From: Leucaena leucocephala
Lineage: Eukaryota > Streptophyta > Magnoliopsida > Fabales > Fabaceae
DNA length: 64,000 nt
Assembly (NCBI GenBank): GCA_037074615.1
Contig: CM073522.1
Location: 30,874,962 to 30,938,961 of the forward strand
Reading direction: 5' to 3'
Part shown: positions 45,580 through 56,700 of the stretch, piece after piece
How the letters are laid out: each line of letters begins with the position of its first letter
Position numbering within the stretch: position 1 is the first letter of the stretch
Notes under the pieces: generated by a model
Databases searched by the model: none
The model's input: only the letters and a program-made list of their open reading frames with translations
What the model was told of the DNA's origin: nothing
Made by a program: the position numbers and the translations under genes

Positions 45580-45770
45580 ATCTGAACTTCTGAAATATTA
45601 ATCAGAATTCAGAACGAACAAGACAGTTTGGTCAACAATTAAACATTTCAGTCAACTCACTCACGTGGCAGCTTGCCGCCTACTCACCTGTTGCCACCTC
45701 CCCTACTAATTTCTCCAACATTGCCTTCTCCACTCTGACTAGTTTCAGAGTACTAGTACCAATAATGAGC
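45580..45770. promoter_or_regulatory. W-box and G-box patch
   Basis: GTCAAC at 45631-45636 and 45651-45656 (reverse complement of TTGAC, the WRKY core), followed by CACGTGGCA at 45662-45670 and a GC-richer stretch. Possible promoter for the 45133-45402 frame; otherwise orphaned. Confidence 0.35.
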
Positions 45771-47139
45771 AACGTGGTAGTGATCTGAAGAACAACTCTG
45801 AGCTGTGATACAGTTTTAATAATCTAGGTTTAAATTTTTCAAGGGATAATCCATATAAAATATAAACCGCATACAAATATATAAATAATATATTAGTCAA
45901 AAGGAAATGATATAACTATCCTGAGATATAGACATCTATTATATTAATAATTAAAATTAATAATATATATAATAATTTTAATTATTTTAATAATGACATT
46001 GATTAATTTATTTGATAAAATTACGGTTAGTTTTATTTTTTTATAAATATTTAAATCCCATATCTCAATTTGTGACTAATTTATTATTTTATTTATTCGT
46101 ATAGCCTTTTGCAAATTTTAAAGCTCATATGATATTTTGTATAGACCATGTTTAGATATGGATAATTTAGATTTCAATGCTCATCAGTCATCGAAACCGC
46201 TTCCTTATGCTCTTAGGTTTATTTGCTACTCATATTTAATTAGTCATAAAACTTTTCGTTCAAATTAATAATGTGAGATAGTTGATTTTTTTTATCTAAA
46301 CATGTTATTAAGAGTTTGATTTTTGACTAAGACGTGCTTGTAAGAAATAAAACCCACTTATAATATTTCCTATTAGAAAGGGATTTGTCTTTAACTATAG
46401 ACTTAAGGATACCTTGATACAAAAAAAAAAACCTTTGTACCTTAAACTCAATTTAATAGTTCATACTTCAAATTTAACGTTATTAATTTATAATTATTAA
46501 ATAATATTAATTTTGGTCCTTAATATATAAGATTTACTTAATTAATTTGGGGTAGAATAAAAAAATTAGTTAAATTAGTAATTTATAATAATTATGTGTT
46601 AGTTTTCCTAAAATATTCTTTTTACTCATGTGTATTTGAACTATCCCTAATAGAAACCCCTTAATATATATAATCATGATATTTTGAGGGAAAAATTATA
46701 ATTTTAGAAGATAAAATAGATTAGAGTATTATATTTATAATTAAAGTATAGACTCTCTATTTTTATATTTAGGAGTGGAAAAAATAATTTTTTAGATAAT
46801 ATTTGATATTATTGTTGATAAATTTAAAACGATTTAGTTATTACCAAAAAAATATATATAAACGATTCAGTTTGTTAAAGAGGCTAGCACTATTGAGGAG
46901 CATGGGATGTGATTCTCTGTTGTTCCTAAGGTCTTGTCTTGTCCCTTTAACTCCATATATCTATATAATTCATAAAGTATGATTCATTATATAGAATTGA
47001 TTAAAACCACATGATGCTATTTAAGTATTTGTAGTTTATAAAAGGTATAATTTTTATTTTGTTCACCAACCACTTTTATTTCTTCACATTTCAAACCGCT
47101 TTTTATGTATGGATACAAAACAAACTACGCGCGCGCGCG

Positions 47140-47189
<50 letters not shown>

Positions 47190-47230
47190 AACAATATCAT
47201 AATGCCTAATTGAGTAAACTCTAAATCTAA
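45771..47230. other. AT-rich spacer
   Basis: No gene seen; includes the (CG)n(AT)n run listed separately. Confidence 0.5.
47128..47186 (+). repeat. (CG)8(AT)21 compound microsatellite
   Basis: A 17-base alternating C/G run passes directly into a 42-base alternating A/T run. An alternating CG tract of this length is unusual in a plant AT-rich spacer. Confidence 0.95.
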
Positions 47231-47917
47231 ATTTTTTAAAAAAAATTTAGCTTAAATTTTAATTTATAAAAATTTTAAAATAAACAGCTATATTTATTTA
47301 AAAAAATTTATAGACCAAATCATAGTTTTAAATAAACTTATAGAAATAATTTATAGAATAATAAAAAAAATTATAGATTATTTAATTATTATTTTATTCA
47401 TATTTTTTATAACACTCTCTATTGTCTTTTCCTTCTTATCTTTTTTCTCTGTTGCTCCTCTTTTTCTCCGTCAGTATTTGTCGTCGCTCCTGTGATCGTC
47501 TCCACTATTGTTGTTCCTCTGATTGTCTCCACTATCGTTGCTTCTCCCTTCTATCCACTAGTCCTCCCTCCTCATTACTAATAGTGCTTTTGCTTATTCT
47601 TCGTCGTTGTCTCATTGGCAATATGTGTTCAATGAGAAAGAAGATGGAAGAATAACATATGAGGTGAACAGTGTGATGAATAGTATAATGAACAATGATG
47701 TGACATAGTTGATAACATGAATTGATGGATAATTATTTTTGTCTATCTTATCCTTATTTTAATAATTTATTAATTATAAAAATTATTCTAGTAATAATTA
47801 CCTAAATATTTATTTATTTAGAATAATTTTTTTTATAAATTTTTTTTCAATAATTTTTTTTAAAAATTGTCCAATTTTTTTTTATATTATTTTTTAAAAA
47901 TTTATACAAATAAACCT
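47231..47917 (+). mobile_element. Tourist-like MITE copy H (long form, degraded)
   Basis: The blocks 'ttaaaataaacagctatatt', 'catagttttaaataaactta', 'aattattctagtaataatta' and the long middle (about 47420-47700) match copies A and C. The termini are eroded, so limits are approximate. The 77-codon frame at 47422-47655 belongs to the element's middle. Confidence 0.55.
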
Positions 47918-47959
47918 ATAATATCACGTAAGAGTAACTAGCACATGGTTAATATGGGA

Positions 47960-48030
47960 TAAATAGACGCCGACGCCACGTGGCTAGTGAAGGTGTACGT
48001 AGTCAACACCTTGCTTCTAACCCACTGGAT
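47960..48030. promoter_or_regulatory. Perfect 10-bp G-box palindrome
   Basis: GCCACGTGGC (47975-47984), the high-affinity bZIP/bHLH core, followed by GTGTACGTAGTCAAC in a GC-richer stretch squeezed between MITE copies H and I. No gene is nearby. Confidence 0.35.
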
Positions 48031-48042
48031 ATATCTGTCAAA

Positions 48043-48545
48043 GCGCCTGTTTGGATAGGATTTTAAAAAAAGACTTACGGACAATTTATAGAAAAGGACT
48101 TTTGGAGAAGAGTTTATGGGAAAAAAGTGGTTTTGAATAAATAGGTGTTTGGATAGTTATTTTTAGAATGACTTTTTATGGTGGTAAATTACTAAAAAGG
48201 GTATGATTTGATTTAAAGTAAGAGAGAGGAGGGAGTTAGAGAAAAGAGAAGAGAGAGGAGAGAGGGAAGAGAGGAGAAAGGAGATAGGGTGTAAGAAAAA
48301 GTAGGAGAGAGGAGAGAGGCTGTAAGAAAAAGTAGGGGTAAGATAGTAATTGGATAGTCCATAAGTGCTTTTACTGTTGAAAAAACTATTTTAAATAGCT
48401 TATTCAAAACCATGGTTTTAAACCATGGTTTTGTCCAAAAGCACTTATGGACAAATAAGCCTGTTTGTTTTAAAATTTCCTCAAACCGAGATTTGGGCCA
48501 AAAGCCCTTTTAAAACCGCGGTTTAAGGCCTTACCAAACAGGCCC
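48043..48545 (-). mobile_element. Tourist-like MITE copy I (503 bp)
   Basis: Ends GCGCCTGTTTGGATAGG and CCAAACAGGCCC, flanked by AAA on both sides (48040-48042 and 48546-48548). It is the reverse complement of copy E with very high similarity along its length. Confidence 0.85.
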
Positions 48546-51500
48546 AAAGAATCAAAGACAAATCTTGTGGTACCATATATATTGAACTATTATCCATATC
48601 AATATTAATTAAAAATTTTATATGTTGTATAAAAAATCAACAAGCTATATTTTTCACCTTTTCATATCAGCGATGTAATTCATTTCTTACAATCCATGTA
48701 ATATATAAGATAACGTGGAATTACTATTAAATAGTATAATTCATCAAACAACGTTTGAAACAAGTTATGCTATCAATATCAATGCTTAATATGAAGTAGT
48801 CCTCCTACTTTTAATATATAGATCTATTTAATTATTAAATTATATAAATTAATTAAATTAATTAATTTATTATATTTTTTTTAAATATCGTAACTATCTT
48901 TCTTTTACTCCTTTCCTAACCTCTATCTCTTACTTAGTCATTGTTAAAGAGATATCAATACGAATAATTTACATTTTTTTAACTCTATTTAGGATAAGTC
49001 TTATATTTAAGATAAAAATTAATTATCTAATTATATATTTTATTAAAGACCAGATGAGTATTATTATCATTAAATATTTTGCTAATATACTAAGGCAGAC
49101 TTAATTATGTTTTTAAGTATTATATAAATGACTTAATTAGTCAGAATATATAGATGTGTGTCTTGATTTCCACTTATATTATATGGTATTGATTGGGCAG
49201 AATCAATGCCTTATTTTGTCACAAGAAATCAACTTTTCTGTGATGATATATGGAGTGACTATTCTTGCACTTAAAACCTTTTAGTGCCCTAAATTAATTA
49301 ATTAAGGTTTTGCAACCGAATTCTTTGGAGTGAAGGCTGGTCATCATGACCAAAGAACCATGTTTTGGATAAGCCATCATGCTTTAAGTATTACTTTTTG
49401 ACTTGTTTCATTTCTTTTTTTTTTCAATTGGGTTAACATAACCTTTAGTATCTTAAATTTATTTTTATTTTAGTTTTAATTTTTTAAATTTTAAACTACA
49501 AATTTTAGTCCCTTAAATTTTTTTTAATCTAAAATATTAGTCTCTATAATTTTATAAAAATTTAGATCTTGAGGAACTAAATCTTATCGTTTGAAACTTG
49601 AAGGACAAAAAATAAATTTAAAAAACTAAATATTATATTAACTCTTTTTTATTTATTTTGGCAAAGTTGATAGAAAAAGAATATGGTGGACCTTAAGTCT
49701 ACTAAACGTACTTACTCATGATAGACCAACTAGATTTACCTTGTTAAAAAAGATTCATGGGTAGAGATATCTTAGTCATAAAGTTTCAATTTATAAAAAT
49801 CAAATAATTTAAATACTTGATAATATAATTTAAAAAATACTAGATAATAGGTGCTCCATACAGTTATTAAAAGGAAGTATCTTAGTCTTGGGCAAATAGT
49901 TTTATTTCGTAGCAATTCCTTGACAAGTCTCTAGATGTTAGTAAACCTCTTTGGATAACAAGAGTTCATTCCACCTTAAAAAAAAGAAAGAAAATGTAAC
50001 AAGTTTTTTGTTTGTATCTTTAACCATTTTTTTTACCAACACATATCTACGAACATGCTCTAGATTGTTGCGGAAAAGAAGAAGAAGAAAGAAACCGGAC
50101 TTGGCGACAATAATTCTTGCTAAATCTGTCTGTAACACCAATTTTTTTATGCTATGAACTAGTATTTAATTTTTTTTTCTTAATCATATTATCAACTAAT
50201 TGAATAACTAATTATCTAGTTTCAATTTTGTGATTACCATTCTCAATATAGTTGTCATATATGAGAGGCGAATTTAAAATTTAAAAAATTATAACGAGAC
50301 TTTATATCGTTATATTAACTCTTTCTTAATTTTGTAATAACGATTAATTTAGGCTTCATATTTAATATACTAAACCAATTTTTTTAATTAAATAGTGTAC
50401 TAAACAATTATTTAATGCAATTCCCATATTAATAATTTTATAAAATCATTCCAACATTTTAAAAATAAATGCTATTAAATATTATTTGATCAGTGAGTAA
50501 TGCATGCTACTATTTAGTATATTAATCAAATGGAAAATAGACTATGCTTTTTGATTAATCTCATAGATTCATTATCACTTTAAATTTGTTTATCATGATT
50601 AACTCATTATGACTAACGTTTTTTTTATATAAAAAAGTTTAGTTACATCTGATATTGTTCTCCTACTAAGATTAAGGTATAACCCTAAAATTTAAAAAAT
50701 GTTTATAAAGAACTAATGATATCGTATATTAAATTTTTTTTATGACAATAATAATAATAAAATTTATGTATTTATGAAATATAAATTTATTTTTTATTAT
50801 ACGTGTCAATTTTGTTAGATATTATAACTGATATTATTATTATATAATTGCCTAGACTTTAAAGAAGACTGAGGAATCTGGGCCTCACATTTTAATGCTT
50901 TTTAAATTAATAAGATGACAATCAATCAATTAATTAATTAATGGCGCTCAATAATAATTGGGAAGTACTATGGAAAGAAGAGTAGTTGGATTTTTGAATT
51001 GGTAATGAATTAGAGGACGACATAGCCTCCCCTATTTATAAAAAATATTAATGATAAGCCGTCCAAAGTCACATTCCATGATTTATAGCCTTTCACTTAA
51101 CACCACGAATTAGAAAATTTAATTAAAAAGACTTTCTTTAATTGAACAAAATGTATATCAACATCCCACACAAATATATATAAATCCTTATTGCTTTGGT
51201 GGTCAGCTAGCATACATAGCAATTTTAAACCTTAGCCAACAAAAATTAATTAATATTTTTTAATAAAGTTAGCATTTGAATAATATTTTAATGCTTTTAA
51301 AAAACTACTCTTTCAATAAAGCGTAACAATGCTTGAATATAACACGGGCAGGTAATTATATACAAAAAAACAACAACTCATGCAATCCATCCTCCTATCC
51401 CTCCAGAACTTAGAAAAAGTTTCATCATATTTTGCTAGGCGTTTCTTTTAATTATTTGATTAATTTAGTTATAATTATTATTTTGTTCTCATTATGGAAT

Positions 51501-51814
51501 GTACTAATCTGGGAAAAAAAAATTTGGAGTGGGGCAAATGAGTCACCTCCATCGTAAGAATATTTTTAATTCTTAGCTTGCAAAGTTAGTTTACACCTGT
51601 TTCTATCAAAGTTCAATATAATTATACATTCTTCATTGCTTTAATTAAATATTCAAAGTAGATAGGATAATAATTTTAGAAAATTGCTGCTCTAGCCATT
51701 TCTTTTGTCAATATTTTTATTATTTTCTTTTTATATGATAATGCAGCACTTCAATCACAAATAATACATTGAATAATTGATGATGCGACCATCTATATCA
51801 TGGCGAAAACTTTT
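48546..51814. other. AT-rich intergenic DNA
   Basis: No gene, RNA gene or defined element recognised over about 3.3 kb. Confidence 0.55.
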
Positions 51815-52029
51815 TTTTTTTAATACAATTTTTTTTGAAAAAGGGTTGGGCTCACCCACGATCTAAAAGCAAGACGAGCAGTCTATTACCCTTAGACGTA
51901 AACTTAAGTACCCAAGAGCTAGGATGTCTCCCCAAGCGTCGCGACTGGAACTACAACAAAGTGGTACTCCCCAGGGATTGAATATGCTCCAAATAGTCGC
52001 ATGTCTTACACTTTTGCCAGTTTTTTTTG
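51815..52029 (-). mobile_element. Unit X joined to SINE copy 3
   Basis: Read on the minus strand it follows the SINE's A-run and contains 'gtaagacatgcgactatttg', 'ccactttgttgtagttccag', 'tcgcgacgcttggggagaca', 'tcctagctcttgggtactta', 'agactgctcgtcttgctttt', 'gtgggtgagcccaacccttt', then an A-rich tail. This is the best-preserved composite. Confidence 0.7.
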
Positions 52030-52206
52030 TTGCCTACCCTGTTCATCAGAACTTTGCCCCGACTACATCCGGATCTGACCCGCGTCGCGCATCTGGCTAT
52101 GGTAGGTGAGTCTTCCAACGGAATTTTTTTGCATACGCCAAGGCTCGAACTCGAGACCTCATTTAAGTGATATCAAGCCGCTTACCATTTGGACTAACTC
52201 CCGTTG
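52030..52206 (-). mobile_element. tRNA-derived SINE (copy 3), first half of a composite element
   Basis: Read on the minus strand: CTACCAACGGGAG, an A-box-like TTAGTCCAAATGG, a B-box-like GAGTTCGAGCC, body 'gactcacctaccatagccag', 'ggatccggatgtagtcg' variants, and the end GGCAACAAAAAAAA. The plus-strand frame 51924-52109 over this region is an artefact of the element. Confidence 0.75.
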
Positions 52207-53788
52207 GTAGATGATGTATTGTTGTTGTTGAGATATGATTTTCTCATAAATTTTCATGTAGACTTAAAGTGGGCCAGGCTAAATAAATCTATTTTAATTT
52301 GGGTTGCAATTTTGAGCCCACCCCCACAGACATTCTCACATAAATTAACAAGATAAATATAAATAGTGTAGTTGGTCCCCCACCCCACAAAAATAAACAA
52401 AGAAATGAATAGTGTCTAAAAGGTAGGCTGCATGTTACATACAAAAGTGAATGCTACATGACAGAAGTGGCGTGAAATCTTGACTTTTGCTACCCTCAAA
52501 TTTACTGCTTATGGTGTCAACCTCCAAATATCATTTCCATACGGCAGATGCTACCTATAGGGTGTTTGGGACCTTTTAAAATATTCATTTTTGTGCTTTA
52601 TAAAACAAAATTTCTCATTGTAAAAATATTTTTTGTAAAGCTAATCCTAACAGGCAAATAAGAGTAACAGGCTACTGTACTGATTAAAGCAAACTGGAGT
52701 GATATAATTTACCAGAAAATTTTTGGAGTAATATATAAAAACGTAAGCACAGTTCATATAACTAATATTGACCATGTGATTGATTCATCTTACACAACAA
52801 TTTGGGCATTGAACAATCCCTGAATCATGGAAAGCTCATTAGCACAAATCATGCCAACGTAAAAGTTGGCAAAAATCTTAAATTACCTATGTAGGCCAGG
52901 TTCTACTCGGCATATATTACATGGGGCGGGGCTGGGTTGGGCTGGTAAATCGGGAGGGCCATGGGCGGCATGCCCTGTGCATGGGCAGGCTACACACAGT
53001 AACACATACAGACATTTAAAGGCAAAAACATTCGCCCCCAAACATTAGTCCAAATAGAAGAGACATTAACTATTTAAATACAAAATTTTAAATTTAAGTT
53101 TATATGAATATAAAAAATGCATTTAAAAAATACTTTAATTAAACCCGACAATACTCAAATCTAAGATAGCCATATCAAAAACATTCCCATCTAAAATTCG
53201 GACATCCTCAGATTAGTTGATAAAAGAATTAATATGCATTAAGTTTATTAATTTCAAGGACTACAACTAAAGGAGCTTAACAATTTAAGAACCAAATTGT
53301 TAATTACTGGATTAGTATTTATATAAACTATAGAGTAAATTTTAGGGTGAATGGGCAGAACCATCTGATGAAACAATAGTGATCATAAACTAGTTGTGGG
53401 TCATATCAACGAACCAATCATAGATGATGTGCAGTAGATAGTAGTAAACTAGCAAAATATTGCAAAAAGCGTAATAAAAATTACAAAAAAGAAAAAAGCA
53501 CGTCCGTTATTTCTCGAGTTTACGTGGCCTCCTCATGTCTAACTTGCACAGCTTTACTAGTTCTACAGATAATTGCAAATTAACAGCACAAACTACTTAC
53601 AGCAAGGCTTCCTGTACATAATGTACATATTACTCCGACCAAACAAGTTGAGAATACATCATGTACAGCTACCTAAATCTGGATGGATCAAGAGTCATTG
53701 ATTAATATCAACCTGACATCATACAAGTCAAATGGTGAAAAATCAATCAGTTATGTCAACTTTGCAGTTAGGTTTATGGTCTCGACCT
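52207..53788. other. Intergenic DNA downstream of DCP2
   Basis: No gene recognised. A GC-rich patch at 52920-52990 (GGGGCGGGGCTGGG and GGGCGGCATGCCC words) stands out. The DCP2 3' untranslated region should occupy part of 53350-53788. Confidence 0.45.
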
Positions 53789-56700
53789 TCAGGAAGAAAA
53801 GCCGGCTTCCATTGCTTGTAGGATTGGACCGGTTTCAAATCTGAAGTTCCTAAAGCTCTTGCCGGGACCCGTGTCAAGAGAATGAGAATCAGACTCAGCT
53901 ATTACTGCTTGGCTCTCTATTGTCATTGAGCTACTTCCTGTAGAACTGTTCTTCGCTTTCCAAATACAAATTCCTTCACAAAAAGCCGAAGCTTTTAGTA
54001 ATCATATGACTAGTATACAAACAACAATCATTACAACAAGCAGCCTTATTCTACTAAGTGGGGAAATGGCATGAAACCATTGTGCTCTACAAATAGGAAA
54101 ATCATTAACAGCACTTAATTTAGAAAAGGTAACATCACAATCTTTTCTTAGACATGTGCAATACTGAAGTTTATGATTGCACATCAACCTGCGAATATCA
54201 TACCTATACCTAAGATGAGATGGATGAAACTTTGACGCACATAAATTTGCACAGCACATCATTGATCCCGTTGATGAGAACTAGTAGTCCAGTCCAGTGA
54301 TATCAAAGGGTTTCAATAACTAGACAGACATTTGAGATATTGAGAATTTCATGCTCACTAGCAGACGTATGCTGTCACCAACAAGATACCTGATACAACC
54401 TATCAAACATTTGCGAGAACATAGACTTACCTTTAAGAGGCAAATCAGGCCTTGGCGCTATTGGAGGTGGATGTTCTGAAATCCAAGTGTTCAATGATCT
54501 GCACATATAAGAACGGAATCTTTTTTTCACTTTTACAAAACAAGGGGTGATTACCAAAATCATCAAAATTATATTTAGTTGCACTCACCTAAGGAAAGGG
54601 GATACCATGTAAAGCTTGAGGCCAGTGACCCCACGAGAAATCACTTCATCACTTGCTGGCTGAAGTTCATCAAGCCGATGCCATGAAATTTCCTGCATTC
54701 AGATAATAAATAATTCTCTCAGCATTTGATTACTAAAAGATTTCATATCTCTTTCAGATAAATCATATGAAGAAAAAATCATGACTCTAGAACCACGAAC
54801 CGAGAAAAGCAATCATGTTATAACTTTTTGTGGCCACAGGACATATCCAATTAAAAAGAAGGGCAAGAACCGAATAATGCTGAATCATAAATTTAATTTC
54901 ACAAAAATTTATACGGACGTATATACATATGCTCCCAATTCAAGAAGTACGTTAACCAAACTGAACTGGACCATATTCTAAGAAGTATAAGCAACATATA
55001 TCAGAAAGTTCTAGAAACATAAATTTAGAACTGTGTGTTGTAAATTAATAATAGTTCAATGTAAAGCACATGGAAACTTCTAAAATAAATCCATTTACTA
55101 AAAGAATCACATACACTGATCTCTTTTTTTGTAAGTGGAGCAAAAGGTGTATCATCCTTCACGCCAGCAATGATGTAAAGCCGCACTCTTTGTTGTCCAA
55201 AAATAACTTCAATGTACTCGTCCTTTTTAAGAAGTTTTGAAACATTAAAACCTGTTTCTTCCATGACCTGCATTCACCACAAACAAGTAGTGTAGAGCTG
55301 AGGCAAGACTCCAGGTTGGACACAAAGTAGTTAATTCATCTGGCTTGTAGTTTCCCTCAATTATACTAGGAGTCATTTTATGATCCTGGCTATCATGTCA
55401 CATATCATGTTATCTTGACTACCAAATTTGGATAACAGTGTTTTATATGCTTTTATGAGATAAAACCTGCTAAATCTGTTATACGGGGTTAATGTCATTC
55501 CTATATCCATAGAAACGGTACGCCCAATCTATTGAGTACATGGAAAGAGGGCAATACATGCATGCATGGATAGATAGATAGATAGATAGAGGAGGAGGAG
55601 GAGGAAGGGGAGGGGGTTACTTCTCTAATGGCACATGCATGGTCTTCTTCATCTTTGCTCTTTTTGCCACGAGGAAAACTCCAACTTGAACCTTTCCATC
55701 CTTTCACTAGCAAGCACTGCGGATAGCAGACATGTAAAAGATTTGACTCAATGAGCAATAAATGAATATGACAAAAAACGTTAGCAGTTCCTACAAATCC
55801 ACAAAAGAACTCAAAAAAAGAGCAAGTGAGAAACCATGATATACTGAAACTATTAGACTTCCCAAATGTGTCTTCTACTCTTCTCTAAATAAGTTTACAA
55901 CATGATCAAATAGCCATAATTTCAAAGGGCACATTTAGTGAATGTGCCTTCAGAGAGCAAATCAAATGAAGGAATTTCAACACATGATTTTCACCATAGT
56001 TAACAATTTTATAATTTTGATTCGGAACTTTCACCAATAGTCATAGTCTCAGTTGGATAAAATGATCTAACAAAATTTTGTTCAAAGATGAATATCTAGA
56101 GATGAACAGTCATTTGGTGCTGCATGTGTAAGTTATGGGAAAACTACTGATCCAGTCATCATCTATTATTATTTCCAACTGACTTAAAAGTTACAGGAAT
56201 CAGTTCCTTTTTTTCTCCGTTGTTGTCAATAGACATCAAGCCAACTACTATTCTTGCACTCTGTTAGAAACGGACCTTCAGATTTCAGTACTACCATAAT
56301 GAAATGACCCAATCATTGATAGCCAGTTACAGTTCTCACCATAACATCTAGCCATTTGTGCTAGCTACATGTGTAGTAAAGCAATTTACTCAATTATATT
56401 TTGAAATATTATAGCTCTGGGCAAGAAATATTTATGTTTAGGGAACAAAAACAAAGCATGCTGTTTCTTTCAAAAAAGTACAGCAACTGAACAAAGTATG
56501 TATGTCTGAAATCACTGCAACACACTTCCACATGATGATAAAGCAAGGATAAACAAGTGAAGAATTGATTCCATAGACAAGAGAAGGGAGGAAAAGAGAT
56601 TCCATCTTCCCAGTGAAGGATTGCCCTAAATCACTTCTGACACCCTGTAATTTCAGAAAGACTGATTAATTTTCTCATCCTTTATGATTGACTATAGACA

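Noticed and set aside
51924..52109. Plus-strand 61-codon frame
   Set aside because: It lies across the junction of unit X and the SINE on the opposite strand; retroelement sequence, not a gene.
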